DNA of 64,000 nt from Brevibacterium pigmentatum (GCF_011617465.1 NZ_CP050153.1:124001-188000), one strand, 5' to 3'. Counted from the first letter of the stretch, positions 1-10,379 are shown. Numbers and translations: made by a program. Notes: generated by a model not told the origin, from the sequence alone.

Positions 1-1415
1 CGATGGGCGCAGGCATGCGCTCGGTCGAGCACATCAAGCGCTACACCTCGATCTCGACGGCGAACGATCAGGGCAAGACCTCAGCGGTCAACGCCATCGG
101 CGCGATCGCCTCGGTGCTGGGGGAGGCCGACGACCTCGGCCAGGTCGGGCACACGACCTTCCGCGCCCCCTTCGCACCGGTGCCCTTCGCGGCACTGGCC
201 GGACGACGCAAGGGCGAACTCTTCGACCCAGCCAGGGTCACCTCGATCCACTCCTGGCACGTCGCCCACGGCGCCGAGTTCGAAGACGTCGGGCAGTGGA
301 AACGGCCCTGGTACTACCCGAAGCCGGGCGAGGACATGGAGGCGGCGGTGCTGCGCGAGGGCAAGGCCGTGCGCGAATCCGTCGGATTCCAGGACGCCTC
401 GACGCTCGGCAAGATCGAGATCCGCGGGAAGGACGCCGGAGAGTTCCTCGGCCAGATCTACACGAACGGCTTCAAGAAGCTCAAGGTCGGAAAGGGTCGG
501 TACGGGCTGATGTGCAAGCCCGACGGCATGGTCTTCGACGACGGTGTGACCCTGCGCGTGGCCGAGGACCGCTACTACATGACGACGACCACCGGCGGGG
601 CTGCGACCGTCCTCGAATGGCTCGAGGAATGGCATCAGACCGAATGGCCCGACCTCGACGTCGTCTTCACCTCGGTGACCGAACAGTGGTCGACCGTCGC
701 CGTGGCCGGACCCCGGTCCCGCGACGTCATCGCCAAGCTCGCCCCGAACCTCGACGTGTCGAACGACGCTTTCGAGTTCATGGGCTTCCGCGAGACCACC
801 CTGGCGAACGGCATTCCCGCCCGCATCTGCCGGATCTCGTTCTCCGGCGAGCTCGCCTTCGAGATCAACGTCGACACGTTCTATGGGCTGGCCGTCTGGG
901 AAGCCGTCGCCGAGGCGGGCGCCGAGTTCGACATCACCCCATACGGCACCGAGGTCATGCACGTGCTGCGTGCCGAGAAGGGCTTCATCATCGTCGGACA
1001 GGATACCGACGGCACCGTCACCCCGCAGGACGCGGGCATGGAATGGATCGTGTCGAAGGTCAAGGACTTCATCGGCAAACGCTCCTACTCCCGGGTCGAC
1101 ACGGCCCGCGAAAACCGCAAGCACCTCGTCGGGGTGCTGCCCGTCGACGGCACGACCCGTCTCGCCGAGGGCGCCCAGCTCATCGCTGCGGGCACTCCCG
1201 TCACACCGGAGGACGGACCGGTGCCGATGATCGGCCACGTCACCTCGTCCTATATCTCGCCGAGCCTCGACCGGCCGTTCGGACTCGCGCTCGTCGAGAA
1301 CGGCCGCAACCGCGAAGGTGAGATCGTCAAGTCCCCCTTCGGCGACACCCTCGTCGACGTCGAGATCACCTCTCCCGTCTTCTACGATCCGGAAGGAAAC
1401 CGCCGCGATGGCTGA
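1..1415 (+). CDS. soxA: Sarcosine oxidase alpha subunit, 5'-partial
   Basis: C-terminal part of the alpha subunit of heterotetrameric sarcosine oxidase; the true start lies before the window. The enzyme oxidises sarcosine to glycine and hands the methyl group to tetrahydrofolate as 5,10-methylene-THF, or releases formaldehyde. The roughly 470 visible residues begin with [11 protein letters not shown]...NDQGKTS, which follows the FAD/NAD-binding half of SoxA. They continue into a GcvT-like folate-binding aminomethyltransferase domain ([36 protein letters not shown]). The ATG at position 3 is internal, not a start. It overlaps soxG by 8 bases, as expected in a soxBDAG operon, so soxB and soxD are presumably upstream. 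Confidence 0.93.
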   Translation, partial: MGAGMRSVEHIKRYTSISTANDQGKTSAVNAIGAIASVLGEADDLGQVGHTTFRAPFAPVPFAALAGRRKGELFDPARVTSIHSWHVAHGAEFEDVGQWKRPWYYPKPGEDMEAAVLREGKAVRESVGFQDASTLGKIEIRGKDAGEFLGQIYTNGFKKLKVGKGRYGLMCKPDGMVFDDGVTLRVAEDRYYMTTTTGGAATVLEWLEEWHQTEWPDLDVVFTSVTEQWSTVAVAGPRSRDVIAKLAPNLDVSNDAFEFMGFRETTLANGIPARICRISFSGELAFEINVDTFYGLAVWEAVAEAGAEFDITPYGTEVMHVLRAEKGFIIVGQDTDGTVTPQDAGMEWIVSKVKDFIGKRSYSRVDTARENRKHLVGVLPVDGTTRLAEGAQLIAAGTPVTPEDGPVPMIGHVTSSYISPSLDRPFGLALVENGRNREGEIVKSPFGDTLVDVEITSPVFYDPEGNRRDG

Positions 1416-2133
1416 CACCACCTATTCCACCCCTTCGACGGCACAGTCCCCGTCCGCCGCGGCTGCCACGGCAGAAACCGGCACCGCGGGCACCGGGTCG
1501 AGCGGACTCGATGATCTGCGGGTCTCTCCGGCCGCGCACCTGGCCGGGCTGATGTCCGAGGCGAGCGCGGCGGGCGGCCGCAGCGTGGGCTTGCGCGAAC
1601 TGCCCTTCACCGTGCAGATCGGCCTGCGGGCACAGCCGGATTCCGCATCATGGAAGTCGCTCGAGGACACGTTCGGCCTGCGCCTGCCCCGCGGCGTCGG
1701 TGAAGTCACCGGTGACCCGGAGGCCCAGCACGTGCTGTGGCTGAGCCCCGACGAGTTCCTCGCCGTCGACGTCTCCCGCTGCCAGGAGCCCGGTGAGACG
1801 ATCGTCGCCGAGGCGGGACTCGAGGGACTGCCCGGACAGGCCGTCGATCTCTCTGCCAACCGGACGATCCTCGAACTCACCGGTGAGAAGGCCCGCGAGG
1901 TGCTCGAGAAGAGCTGCCGCGCCGATCTCCACCCCCGCGCCTTCGGAGTCGGCACGGCGATCGTCACCGCGCTGGGACCCGTCCCGGTCATCCTCCATCA
2001 CAGCGGTGAGGACACGTACCGGATCTACCCGCGGGCGAGCTTCGCGGACTTCGCGGTCCGCTGGCTGCTCGACGGTATGGCGGAGTTCCTCGCCGACGGA
2101 CAGATTCCCGGGCCCGAAGAGGGAGCCGGCTGA
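1408..2133 (+). CDS. soxG: Sarcosine oxidase gamma subunit
   Basis: 241-residue gamma subunit of heterotetrameric sarcosine oxidase, a GcvT-like protein thought to help structure the folate site rather than do catalysis. After a low-complexity Ala/Thr/Ser N-terminus (residues 1-35) come the family features: a [10 protein letters not shown] segment, then [24 protein letters not shown], of which the core is [11 protein letters not shown]. The ATG at 1408 was chosen over an upstream in-frame ATG at 1318 because it follows GGAAGG and the longer extension is only soxA read out of frame. It overlaps soxA (8 bases) and sdaA (1 base, TGATG), so the three are translationally coupled. Confidence 0.9.
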   Translation: MADTTYSTPSTAQSPSAAAATAETGTAGTGSSGLDDLRVSPAAHLAGLMSEASAAGGRSVGLRELPFTVQIGLRAQPDSASWKSLEDTFGLRLPRGVGEVTGDPEAQHVLWLSPDEFLAVDVSRCQEPGETIVAEAGLEGLPGQAVDLSANRTILELTGEKAREVLEKSCRADLHPRAFGVGTAIVTALGPVPVILHHSGEDTYRIYPRASFADFAVRWLLDGMAEFLADGQIPGPEEGAG

Positions 2134-3581
2134 TGAGCCTCGGGGTCCTCGATCTGTTCTCGATCGGCATCGGGCCCTCGTCCTCGCACACGGTGGGCCC
2201 GATGCGTGCGGCGGTGCGCTTCGTCGACGAACTCGCCGAGGCGGGCCAGCTCGACCGTGTCGATGCGGTCCGCGTCGGACTCTTCGGTTCCCTCGGTGCG
2301 ACGGGCATCGGACACGGCTCGGACTCCGCCGTGCTCGCAGGGCTGAGCGGTAAGGAACCCGAAACGCTCGACCCGGATTCGGTGGGCCCGCTGGTCGCCG
2401 AGATCCGCGAGAAGGGGTCGCTCCGCCTCGGCGGGCGAAAGGACGTGCCCTTCGACGTGGCGTCAGATCTCACCCTGCACCTGCGGGAATCCCTGCCCGG
2501 CCATCCCAATGGGATGCGCATCAGCGCCGAGGCGGACGGTGAGCTCATCGAGCGCGACTACTACTCCGTGGGCGGGGGATTCGTCGTCACCGACGACGAG
2601 CTCACCGCGGAGAAGGACGCTGCCGAAGCCATCGACGCAGCAGCCGGCGGGTCCGGTGAACAGCGGAGGGACGGGGACGTCATCGACTTCGCCACGGCCG
2701 ACGAGCTGCTCGAGCAGTGTCGGACACACGGGCTGAGCATCGCCGAGCTCATGGCGGTCAGCGAACGAGCCCGCCAGTCCGATGAGACCCTGCGGGCGCG
2801 GCTGCTCGAGATCTGGTCGGTGATGCGCGAATGCGTGCACAACGGCTGCACCCGCAGCGAAACGACCCTGCCCGGGGGACTCAAGGTGCGCCGTCGGGCC
2901 CCCGAGCTGAAGGCGAAGCTCGAAGCCGCGGACTACCGGGCCTCGGGGTCGCTCGACGCTCTCGAATGGGTCAACCTCTACGCGTTGGCCGTCAACGAGG
3001 AGAATGCCTCGGGCGGGCGGATCGTCACCGCCCCGACGAACGGCGCGGCGGGGATCATCCCCGCGGTCCTCCATTACATGGACCGGTTCGTCACCGGCGG
3101 CGGGGGCGCCGACTCCGAAGCTGCGGAAGCGAGCGCGGGTGACGACGCCGTCGTGACGTTCCTGCTCACGGCGGGGGCGATTGGGATCCTGTTCAAACGC
3201 AATGCGTCGATCTCCGGCGCCGAGGTGGGCTGTCAGGGCGAGGTCGGATCGGCCTGTGCGATGGCTGCCGCAGGACGGTGCGCCGTGCTCGGCGGAAGTC
3301 CCGAGCAGGTGGAGAACGCCGCCGAGATCGGGCTCGAACACAACCTCGGGCTCACCTGCGATCCGGTGGGCGGCCTCGTGCAGGTGCCGTGCATCGAACG
3401 CAACGCCATCGCCTCGGTGAAGGCGATCAACGCGGCCCGGCTGGCCATGCACGGCGACGGCTCCCACCGGGTGAGTCTCGATCAGGCGATTGAGACCATG
3501 CGGCAGACTGGAGCCGATATGAAATCGAAGTACAAGGAGACATCGCGCGGCGGACTCGCCGTCAATGTCGTGGAATGCTGA
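2133..3581 (+). CDS. sdaA: L-serine ammonia-lyase, single-chain iron-sulfur type
   Basis: 482-residue L-serine deaminase converting serine to pyruvate and ammonia in the cytosol. The N-terminal beta domain carries the signature [15 protein letters not shown] (residues about 11-25). The alpha domain has [14 protein letters not shown], and cysteines in [18 protein letters not shown] and VPCIERN that supply the [4Fe-4S] ligands in this oxygen-sensitive family. Its start is fused to the soxG stop. Placement after sox genes makes sense: glycine from sarcosine plus methylene-THF gives serine through GlyA, and this enzyme passes it to pyruvate. Confidence 0.94.
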   Translation: MSLGVLDLFSIGIGPSSSHTVGPMRAAVRFVDELAEAGQLDRVDAVRVGLFGSLGATGIGHGSDSAVLAGLSGKEPETLDPDSVGPLVAEIREKGSLRLGGRKDVPFDVASDLTLHLRESLPGHPNGMRISAEADGELIERDYYSVGGGFVVTDDELTAEKDAAEAIDAAAGGSGEQRRDGDVIDFATADELLEQCRTHGLSIAELMAVSERARQSDETLRARLLEIWSVMRECVHNGCTRSETTLPGGLKVRRRAPELKAKLEAADYRASGSLDALEWVNLYALAVNEENASGGRIVTAPTNGAAGIIPAVLHYMDRFVTGGGGADSEAAEASAGDDAVVTFLLTAGAIGILFKRNASISGAEVGCQGEVGSACAMAAAGRCAVLGGSPEQVENAAEIGLEHNLGLTCDPVGGLVQVPCIERNAIASVKAINAARLAMHGDGSHRVSLDQAIETMRQTGADMKSKYKETSRGGLAVNVVEC

Positions 3582-3623
3582 GTAGAGCACCAGGCCCCAC
3601 CCCACCGACAGGAAGACAAGGAC

Positions 3624-4478
3624 ATGCAGGACTACATCTTCACTCTCGAATGCGCCGAGCGCCCCGGAATCACCCATGCCGTGACCGGTGCCCTGCTCAC
3701 CCACGGAGGGGATATCAAGGAACTCAAACAGTTCGACGACCAGTCGACCCAGCAGCTGTTCCTGCGCATCGACTTCAGCGTCTCCGATGAGCCCGGCAAC
3801 GGTGTCGAGGCTCTACGGACCGACTTCGAGGCGATCGGCGAGGAGTTCGGGGCGACCTGGCAGCTGTGGCCGCAGGGGGAGAAGCGGCGGGTGCTCATCA
3901 TGGTCTCGAAGTTCGAGCACTGCCTCAACGATCTGCTCTTCCGCGCCCGCGTCGGCGAGCTGCCGATCGAGATCGCGGCCGTCGTGTCGAACCACCCCGA
4001 CCACCGTGAGCTCGTCGAATGGCACGGAATCCCGTTCTTCCGGGTTCCGGTGACGAAGGAGACGAAGCCCGAGGCCGAGGCGAAGCTGCTCGAACTCGTC
4101 GATCGCTTCGAGGTCGACCTCGTGGTGCTCGCGCGCTATATGCAGATCCTCTCCGACGACCTCGCCCGCGAACTCACCGGACGTGCCATCAACATCCACC
4201 ACTCGTTCCTGCCGTCCTTCAAGGGCGCGAAGCCGTACCACCAGGCTTGGGAGCGGGGAGTGAAGACCGTCGGGGCGACCGCGCACTTCGTCAACAGCGA
4301 ACTCGACGAGGGCCCGATCATCGCCCAGCAGCTCGTCGAGGTCGACCATGCCTTCACCCCCGAGGACCTCGTTGCGGCCGGCCGCGATGCCGAATGCAAG
4401 GCCCTGTCCAATGCCGTGAAGTGGCACTGCGACGGCCGCGTGTTCCTCTCGGGCAAGAGGACCATCGTCCTACGCTGA
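3624..4478 (+). CDS. purU: Formyltetrahydrofolate deformylase
   Basis: 284-residue PurU, hydrolysing 10-formyl-THF to formate and THF. An N-terminal ACT domain (about residues 3-85, starting DYIFTLECAERPGITHAVTG) is followed by a formyltransferase-fold domain. That domain has the catalytic-loop sequence NIHHSFLPSFKGAKPYHQA and the later Asp in LDEGPIIAQ. ATG at 3624 follows GGAAGACAAGGAC. It lies 42 bases after sdaA and is probably in the same transcript. In this context it recycles THF loaded with methyl groups by sarcosine oxidase, an arrangement known from other glycine-betaine catabolic loci. Confidence 0.93.
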   Translation: MQDYIFTLECAERPGITHAVTGALLTHGGDIKELKQFDDQSTQQLFLRIDFSVSDEPGNGVEALRTDFEAIGEEFGATWQLWPQGEKRRVLIMVSKFEHCLNDLLFRARVGELPIEIAAVVSNHPDHRELVEWHGIPFFRVPVTKETKPEAEAKLLELVDRFEVDLVVLARYMQILSDDLARELTGRAINIHHSFLPSFKGAKPYHQAWERGVKTVGATAHFVNSELDEGPIIAQQLVEVDHAFTPEDLVAAGRDAECKALSNAVKWHCDGRVFLSGKRTIVLR

Positions 4479-4523
4479 GCGATCGGCGATTTGCAGCTGA
4501 GTTGGACGGAGGCCATGAGCTCA

Positions 4524-4551
4524 CTGCATGCCGCCTCGGCGTGGATAGACT
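4524..4551 (+). promoter_or_regulatory. Probable leaderless promoter of the GntR gene
   Basis: TAGACT (4546-4551) lies exactly 7 bases before the A of the ATG at 4559, so transcription would begin at the start codon. CTGCAT at 4524-4529 is a plausible -35 with a 16-base spacer. There is no Shine-Dalgarno sequence in front of the ATG, which agrees. The same -10 and 7-base spacing recurs at 23522-23527. Confidence 0.55.
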
Positions 4552-4558
4552 GTCGACT

Positions 4559-5239
4559 ATGAGCGAGACCCAGACCGAGATCGGCCCGCGCGTCGGCGAC
4601 CAGGTGTTCGAGGCGCTGCAGGCGAGCATTCTGTCAGGCGAATATCGCAGCGGGGATCGTCTGCGGATCCGCCAGCTCGCGGCGTCCCTGGGCACGAGCG
4701 TCATGCCCGTGCGGGAGTCGCTGGCCCGGCTCGAGGCGGTCGGGCTCGTCGAGACCAGCCCGCACCGTGGAGCGGTGGTCAAGACCTTCACCGCCGAGGA
4801 GCTGCTGCAGATCTACTCCGTGCGTCGCATCCTCGAGGTCGAGGCGACGGTCCAGGGTGCTCAGAAGCTCGATGAGGTGGGCCGGGCACGATTGGATGAG
4901 GAATTCGCGGCGATGGAGGCGGCTCTCGACTCCGGCGATGCCTCGAAGTACCTCGACCACGACGAAGAGCTGCTTGCGACGATCTATTCTGCCTCGGGCA
5001 ATCCCGTCCTCGCCGAGACGATCCGGGCTCTGTGGCTGCGATGCCGGGCCTACAAGCTCGTCGGAGCGAGGCTCGAGATCGCCGCTGCGGACACGGTGCC
5101 GCTGCTCAAACATCAGCGCCGACTCATGGACGCCGTCGACGCGGGAGACCCCGCAGCAGCCGCCAAGGTGACCGAGGAGTCCTTCGACGACGCCGTCCGT
5201 CGTATTCGTGCGGGACTGGGAGATCAAGCCGCCGTCTAG
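4559..5239 (+). CDS. GntR-family regulator, FCD subfamily
   Basis: 226-residue transcription factor. The N-terminal winged helix (residues about 10-75: VFEALQASILSGEYRSGDRL, TSVMPVRESLARLEAVGLVE) is GntR type. The alpha-helical C-terminal domain is FCD type, with likely metal-binding residues in the YLDHDEELLATIY and LLKHQRRLMDAV segments; FCD domains usually bind small carboxylates. The ATG at 4559 was preferred because it starts the conserved domain and has a well-placed -10. It follows purU and is convergent with the Ldh2 gene. It may control the sox/sda/purU genes (inference from position only). Confidence 0.85.
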   Translation: MSETQTEIGPRVGDQVFEALQASILSGEYRSGDRLRIRQLAASLGTSVMPVRESLARLEAVGLVETSPHRGAVVKTFTAEELLQIYSVRRILEVEATVQGAQKLDEVGRARLDEEFAAMEAALDSGDASKYLDHDEELLATIYSASGNPVLAETIRALWLRCRAYKLVGARLEIAAADTVPLLKHQRRLMDAVDAGDPAAAAKVTEESFDDAVRRIRAGLGDQAAV

Positions 5240-5260
5240 TTCGGAATCCGGTCGGCGAAA

Positions 5261-5276
5261 CTCAGCTGCGGCTGAG
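5261..5276. terminator. Short hairpin at convergent gene ends
   Basis: CTCAGC-TGCG-GCTGAG is a perfect 6-base-pair stem with a 4-base loop at the junction of the convergent GntR and Ldh2 genes, covering the stop codon of the latter. There is no T-tract, so termination activity is uncertain. Confidence 0.3.
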
Positions 5277-6245
5277 GAGCGCCGAGTGGAGTTCGCGCGG
5301 GAGTTCGGCGACCTCGAGGGTGCGTTTGCGACCGAAATCGACGCCGAACTGCGAGTGCAGACGATCGAGGTGCTCGGCGACCCGCTTCGAGTAGTCAGGG
5401 TCGAAGGCGTCTGCCGCGATCGCGATGACGAACAGTCCCGTGCCCGGGTTCTCCTGTCCCGAGTCGAAGGCGGGTGCGTCGACGGAGAAGCGGCCCCCGC
5501 CATGGACGGCGAGGAGTTCGATCATGAGTGCGACATTGCTGCCCTTGACCCCGCCGAATGGCAGCAGGGAACCGGCGAGGGCGGCCTCGGCATCGACCGT
5601 GGCCGCCCCGTTCGGGTCCTGTGCCCACCCTTCGGGGATCGCCTCTGACCGATCGGCGGCGTCGCGGACGTTGACCCAGGCGGTCGCACTGGTCGCCTGG
5701 TCGAACATGCGCGGGCCGTCGGCATGGGGAACGGCGAACGAGAACGGGTTCGTTCCGGTCGCCGAGCCCGGTGAGCTGAACAGCGACATCAGCGCTGGTG
5801 AGTTGGCCCCTGCCAGCGCCACCAGGCCTCGCTCGGCAAGCCGTGTCGTGTAATAGCCGAGTTCGCCGGCAGTGAAGGCATTGGAGATGTTGAGGACCGA
5901 GATGCCGAGCTTCGCGGCAGACGCGGCGAAGTCATCGACAACTGCGTCGAACGCGAGCTGCGCAGTGCCGCGGTCGGCGTCGACATGGTGTGCTGCGGGC
6001 AGACGATTCGTCACTCGCGGCTGTGCCTGCCCGTTGATGCGGCCGGCTTCGAGCCCATCGAGGTAGTCGAAGAGGTGCGCCGTGCCGACGGCGGTCTTGC
6101 CGCGGCGCTCTGCGGCCACGGTCGCCTCGGCCAGGGACTGCGCCAGTGCGGTCGACCCGCCGGCCGCGGTGATCGCAGCGATGCACAGGTCGCGCAGTTC
6201 GGTGATCGGCAGGGACACGGTCGTGGAATCAGGAGGCTCCGGCAT
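5262..6245 (-). CDS. Malate/L-lactate dehydrogenase family (Ldh2) oxidoreductase
   Basis: 327-residue NAD(P)-dependent dehydrogenase of the Ldh_2 fold, which covers malate, L-lactate, ureidoglycolate, 2,3-diketogulonate and delta1-piperideine-2-carboxylate reductases. Family features are the N-terminal AHLFDYLDGLEAGRINGQAQ, the central ATGTNPFSFAVP and the cofactor segment LLPFGGVKGSNVALMIELL. The ATG at 6245 was chosen because residues before it are antisense filler and an AAGG lies just upstream. It is 50 bases downstream of the IclR gene on the same strand and probably co-transcribed. The substrate cannot be read from sequence. Confidence 0.85.
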   Translation of the reverse strand: MPEPPDSTTVSLPITELRDLCIAAITAAGGSTALAQSLAEATVAAERRGKTAVGTAHLFDYLDGLEAGRINGQAQPRVTNRLPAAHHVDADRGTAQLAFDAVVDDFAASAAKLGISVLNISNAFTAGELGYYTTRLAERGLVALAGANSPALMSLFSSPGSATGTNPFSFAVPHADGPRMFDQATSATAWVNVRDAADRSEAIPEGWAQDPNGAATVDAEAALAGSLLPFGGVKGSNVALMIELLAVHGGGRFSVDAPAFDSGQENPGTGLFVIAIAADAFDPDYSKRVAEHLDRLHSQFGVDFGRKRTLEVAELPRELHSALLSRS

Positions 6246-6295
6246 GCCCTTCACGCTACCGGAGTCCGCCTCCTGCGCCGGCGCTGAGGGGCGGC

Positions 6296-7219
6296 TCAGA
6301 GGTCGCCGGAGTTCGGGTCGTGGACGGGATGGGAGCTCAGCACCTCGGCGATGGCCTTCGCTTCCCGGCGCAGCAGAGCGACGAGGCGTTCGACCCGTGA
6401 ACCCGTGACGCGATCGGCGATCGAAGCGATCGACAGAGCCGCCTGCGGGCGGGAGCCGCGGATGCGCAGCGGCACCGCCACCGCCCACGACCCCTTGGCG
6501 AAGAGCCCCGGATTGTGGACGAAGCCGTCGATGCGGGCCTGATCGATGATGTCGCGCAGATGCGGGACGGAGACCTTCGGATACCTTTCGGCAAGGATCT
6601 CGGCGTTGGCCTCGAACTGGGCGTCCACCTCGGCGGGGGAGAGCTCGGAGAGGATCGCCAGCGATCCGGCCCCGATGCCCAAAGGGTGTCGGTCGCCCAC
6701 GGACAGGGCGTTGTTGAAGATCTCACCGAAACCCTCCTCGCGGCGGGCGCAGATCGAATAGCTGCCGGTGCGCAGAGTGAGGAACACGGTGTCCTGACTG
6801 AGTTCGGCCAAGCGCAGCAGACTCGACTCGGACTCCGTGACCAGGGGATCCACCGATTTCTGGGCCAGCTGACCCAGGATCTGCGATTGCACGCCGAGGC
6901 GGTATCCGCCCTCTTCGAGGCGTTCGACGTAGCCCATGGCGATGAGCGCCTGGAGCATACGGTGGACGCTGGCCTTCGGACGGCCGCTGATCGACGCGAG
7001 CTCGGACAGACTCGCGCCCTCACGTCTCTCACCGGCGATGAGGCCGACGAGGTTGAGCAGAGTCAGCGCGCGTTGGATGCTCTGTGCGCCGGTACCGGGT
7101 TCGAGACTGTCGACGGCGTGGGCGACATTGAAGGACGCGGACCGGCGCAGAAGCCGACCGCGCATCTTGATGCGGTACTCCTCACGGAGGTCCTCATTCG
7201 AATCGGCGGCATCATGCAT
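6296..7219 (-). CDS. IclR-family transcriptional regulator
   Basis: 307-residue regulator. After about 45 residues of N-terminal extension, the IclR winged helix spans roughly residues 45-110 (GAQSIQRALTLLNLVGLIAG, GRPKASVHRMLQALIAMGYV). The effector domain follows (LRTGSYSICARREEGFGEI; PLGIGAGSLAILSEL; AVAVPLRIRGSRPQAALSIA). It is the first gene of a probable two-gene unit with the Ldh2 dehydrogenase, which it may control. No operator was recognised. Confidence 0.88.
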   Translation of the reverse strand: MHDAADSNEDLREEYRIKMRGRLLRRSASFNVAHAVDSLEPGTGAQSIQRALTLLNLVGLIAGERREGASLSELASISGRPKASVHRMLQALIAMGYVERLEEGGYRLGVQSQILGQLAQKSVDPLVTESESSLLRLAELSQDTVFLTLRTGSYSICARREEGFGEIFNNALSVGDRHPLGIGAGSLAILSELSPAEVDAQFEANAEILAERYPKVSVPHLRDIIDQARIDGFVHNPGLFAKGSWAVAVPLRIRGSRPQAALSIASIADRVTGSRVERLVALLRREAKAIAEVLSSHPVHDPNSGDL

Positions 7220-7307
7220 GCCTCCATTATGGCCCGGGTCTGAACCTGCGCCGGCCGCAGACTCAGCTGAATTGACCGACGAGGAGCCGCCTCGGTGCGG
7301 GGATCGT

Positions 7308-8546
7308 TCAATTCGAGGTCGGGACGTTTCCGCGCGCGGTGAGCATACGGATGGCGATGATCGTCTCCTGCAGATCCGTGAAGCTGCGGACGTTGCGGCC
7401 GGTGCGGTCGGCTGCGGTGTCGAGCCGGTAGTACGCGGTGTTCACGTGGACGTGGAGGTGCTCGGCGGCGAGTTTGGCGTTGAGGTCACACGCCGCGTAT
7501 TCGAGCAGCGTCTCGATGAGGACACCGCCGGCGGCGAGATCGTCCTCGACGAACCGGCGCAGTTCGGGCCGGATGATGCGGTGGGCGACCTTGTCGTCGA
7601 GGGTGACGAGGTAGTCGATCGGGGTGAGCGCATGCAGCGACCTCACTCCTGGCACACCGTTGAGACTCTCCTGCGCGAGCACGGCCTCGCGGTACGCCTC
7701 GGGCACACGGTCCAGACCCTCGTGAACGGTGGAGGTGCCCACGCACAGGTCGGTGCCGTGGCGGGACAGCTCCCGGTGGACCCGTTCGAGATCGGCCAGG
7801 GTGGTCGTCCCGTCGGAAGTCACCGGCGTGATGCCGACGATCTGATCCTGGAGGACCACGGCGATGCCACGACGGCCGAAATCGAAGACCGAGCGCAGGG
7901 CGGTGATGACCTCCCGCATCCCTCGATCATCACGCAGCGGCGTCTGCGAGGTGGCCGTTGCGACGAGCACGCGCGAATCCGGGCGGAGGTCGGACACCTC
8001 GGCGAGGTCCGCGCTCGGCCCCGGTGCCAAGCGGCGACCGGAGAGCAGATCGTCGACGAGGTCACGGCGGACCCGGTCGCCCTCAGCCATCTCAAGCTGC
8101 TGGGTCTCGAGGTAGGCGACGGCCCCGACGGAGCTGCCGACCTCGATGACGCTCATGACGTGGATGGCGATGTGCAGCGCCTCATCGCGGGTCTCCTGTT
8201 CGGAATCCGAGGCATCGACGATCGCCTCCCACAGGGTCTCCTGACCGATCCGGAAACCGGTGAGGAAGTCCGGCAGAGTCACGCCCTGCCGCAGTCGCCG
8301 CCGGGCCTGGGAGGCGGTGATCGGGAAGTCCCCGGCGGTCGCGCGGCGGCCCTCCTCCAAGGGGGTGAGCGCGGCTTCGAAGACGGTGAACGTGTGTGCG
8401 GTGAGATCCTCGGCGAGGTTCTTGTCCGGGCTGGCCGGATAAGCGGGCACTTCCCGCCAGGTGCGACTGACCGAACGTTGGACCGTGGCCGGCAGCGTTG
8501 CTCGGACACGGTCGACGATGCGCAGGACGAGTGGATTGGCGACCAT
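7308..8546 (-). CDS. PucR-family transcriptional regulator
   Basis: 412-residue regulator. The N-terminal 170 residues are helical and sensory-like, a GGDEF-like middle follows, and the C-terminus has the PucR helix-turn-helix (DLNAKLAAEHLHVHVNTAYY, then RLDTAADRTGRNV). Such proteins usually activate catabolic genes in response to a metabolite. It lies head-to-head with the acyl-CoA ligase gene at 8796, sharing a 249-base control region, so control of that ligase is the simplest guess. The start at 8546 has no nearby in-frame competitor. Confidence 0.85.
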   Translation of the reverse strand: MVANPLVLRIVDRVRATLPATVQRSVSRTWREVPAYPASPDKNLAEDLTAHTFTVFEAALTPLEEGRRATAGDFPITASQARRRLRQGVTLPDFLTGFRIGQETLWEAIVDASDSEQETRDEALHIAIHVMSVIEVGSSVGAVAYLETQQLEMAEGDRVRRDLVDDLLSGRRLAPGPSADLAEVSDLRPDSRVLVATATSQTPLRDDRGMREVITALRSVFDFGRRGIAVVLQDQIVGITPVTSDGTTTLADLERVHRELSRHGTDLCVGTSTVHEGLDRVPEAYREAVLAQESLNGVPGVRSLHALTPIDYLVTLDDKVAHRIIRPELRRFVEDDLAAGGVLIETLLEYAACDLNAKLAAEHLHVHVNTAYYRLDTAADRTGRNVRSFTDLQETIIAIRMLTARGNVPTSN

Positions 8547-8714
8547 GGCAGAAGCTTACGGGCATACTTGTCGTCCGACCACAATCGATGACTCGTGTTT
8601 CTGTTGCACATCCCGTTGCCCGACCCTGCCGGCAACGGCAGTATGGGCACCATAGAGCCGGACGGCGGGAGCCGAACGGGAGTCGGACCCGTCCGCTCAG
8701 TCGACTCTTCTCCT

Positions 8715-8748
8715 GTGCTGGGGCCACAACCAGTGGTGGTTCCAGCAC
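8715..8748 (+). promoter_or_regulatory. Hairpin in the leader of the acyl-CoA ligase gene
   Basis: GTGCTGGGGCCAC (8715-8727) pairs with GTGGTTCCAGCAC (8736-8748) across an 8-base loop, with two G-U pairs allowed in RNA. It ends 47 bases before the ATG at 8796. It could be an operator or a 5'-leader structure. The rest of the 8547-8795 gap shows no coding potential. Confidence 0.4.
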
Positions 8749-8795
8749 CAGCTCCGAGCCGATCAACGACGAACGAATCAAGCCTGGAGGAAGCG

Positions 8796-10298
8796 ATGAC
8801 CAACCTCGCCGCCAATCTCACCGCCACCGCAAGCCGGCACGGACAGCGACCTGCCGTCCGCCTCGGCCATTCCGTGCTGACGTATGCGCAGCTGCAGGAC
8901 CAGGCGCAGCAGGTGGCGACGATGCTCAAGGACAGGGGAATCGGGCCCGGCGACCGCGTCGGACTCGTCCTGCCCAACGTCCTCGAATTCCCCGTCCTCT
9001 TCTACGGGGCGCTGTCCGTCGGCGCCATCGTCGTGCCGATGAACCCGCTGCTCAAGGACCGCGAGGTGCAGTACTACCTCGAGGATTCCGGGGCCCAGAT
9101 CGTCTTCGCGTGGAAGAATATGGCGGGTGAGGCCGGGAAGGCGGCGGCCGCGGTCGGCATCGAATGCGTGCGAGTCGATCCCGCCGACTTCGCCGATCAG
9201 CTCTCCGCCTTCGATCCTACGACCGAAGTGGTGTCCCGAGCCGACGACGACACCGTCGTCCTCCTCTACACCTCGGGCACCACCGGGCAGCCGAAGGGTG
9301 CGGAACTCACCCACTTCAACATGATGAGCAACGCGGCCGTCACCGCCGAGACCCTCACTTTCCTCACCGAGGAGGATATGGTCATGGGCTGCCTGCCGCT
9401 GTTCCACTGCTTCGGCCTGACCTGCGGACTCAACGCCTCCGTGCTCAGCGGATCCTGCCTCGCCCTCATCCCGCGCTTCGACCCGATCGAGGCCCTCGAG
9501 ACCATTCAGGAAGCGAAGGTCAGCATCTTCATCGGTGTGCCGACGATGTACGCGCGCATGCTCAACGCCGAAGGGCGGGAGAACTTCGACGTCTCCAGCC
9601 TGCGCTCATGCATCTCCGGCGGATCGGCGATGCCCGTCGAAGTGATGAAGAACTTCGAGTCCGCCTTCGACTGCATCATCCTCGAAGGCTACGGGCTGTC
9701 CGAGACCTCCCCGGTCGCCTGTTTCAACCAGCCGGGAATGGAACGCAAGACCGGCACCATCGGCGTGCCCGTGCGCGGAGTCGAGATGAAGCTCGTCGAC
9801 GATGACGACAACGACGTTCCCGTCGGTGAGATCGGCGAGATCGCCATCAAGGGCGAACCCGTGATGAAGGGGTACTGGGGACGACCGGAGGCGACAGAAG
9901 TGGCCATCCGCGACGGATGGTTCCACTCCGGCGACCTCGCCGAGCAGGACGAGGACGGCTATTACACGATCGTCGACCGGAAGAAGGACCTCATCATCCG
10001 CGGCGGCTACAACGTCTATCCGCGTGAGGTCGAGGAAGCGCTCTACGAGCACGAAGCCGTCGCCGAGGCGGCTGTGATCGGCATCGCGAATGACGACCTC
10101 GGTGAGGAGATCGGGGCCGCCGTCGCCCTCAAAGCTGGCAGCAGCGTCGACGCCGAAGCGTTGCGTGAGTTCGCGAAGGACCGCGTCGCCGCGTACAAGT
10201 ACCCCCGCAATGTGTGGATCGTCGACGAGCTGCCCAAGGGCCCGACCGGCAAGATCCTCCGCCGCGAGATCTCGGCACCGGAGGACGCTCTGAACTGA
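8796..10298 (+). CDS. Long-chain acyl-CoA ligase (AMP-dependent synthetase)
   Basis: 500-residue adenylate-forming ligase that joins a carboxylic acid to CoA through an acyl-AMP. The P-loop-like A3 motif is [16 protein letters not shown], the A5 motif is [13 protein letters not shown], the A7/A8 region contains [16 protein letters not shown] and [20 protein letters not shown], and the A10 lysine lies in [14 protein letters not shown]. The ATG at 8796 follows GGAGG by 5 bases; an upstream in-frame extension is not conserved in style. A fatty or aryl acid substrate is likely, but chain length cannot be told. It is divergent from a PucR regulator. Confidence 0.88.
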   Translation: MTNLAANLTATASRHGQRPAVRLGHSVLTYAQLQDQAQQVATMLKDRGIGPGDRVGLVLPNVLEFPVLFYGALSVGAIVVPMNPLLKDREVQYYLEDSGAQIVFAWKNMAGEAGKAAAAVGIECVRVDPADFADQLSAFDPTTEVVSRADDDTVVLLYTSGTTGQPKGAELTHFNMMSNAAVTAETLTFLTEEDMVMGCLPLFHCFGLTCGLNASVLSGSCLALIPRFDPIEALETIQEAKVSIFIGVPTMYARMLNAEGRENFDVSSLRSCISGGSAMPVEVMKNFESAFDCIILEGYGLSETSPVACFNQPGMERKTGTIGVPVRGVEMKLVDDDDNDVPVGEIGEIAIKGEPVMKGYWGRPEATEVAIRDGWFHSGDLAEQDEDGYYTIVDRKKDLIIRGGYNVYPREVEEALYEHEAVAEAAVIGIANDDLGEEIGAAVALKAGSSVDAEALREFAKDRVAAYKYPRNVWIVDELPKGPTGKILRREISAPEDALN

Positions 10299-10373
10299 GC
10301 TTTCGGCGCACTCGGATCCACGATGCGGAACGGCGGTCTCCCAACTCCGCGACCGCCTCGGCGAGGGGAGGCC

Positions 10374-10379
10374 TAGAAT
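10374..10379 (+). promoter_or_regulatory. Candidate -10 element of the ABC ATPase gene
   Basis: TAGAAT lies 53 bases before the GTG at 10433, directly after a copy of the CCTCGGCG octamer (10356-10363). No good -35 is visible at 16-18 bases. Confidence 0.35.

Noticed and set aside
2133-3581. Glycine or other riboswitch ahead of sdaA or purU
   Set aside because: The gaps are only overlaps or 42 bases, too short for a riboswitch; any such element would be upstream of the window.
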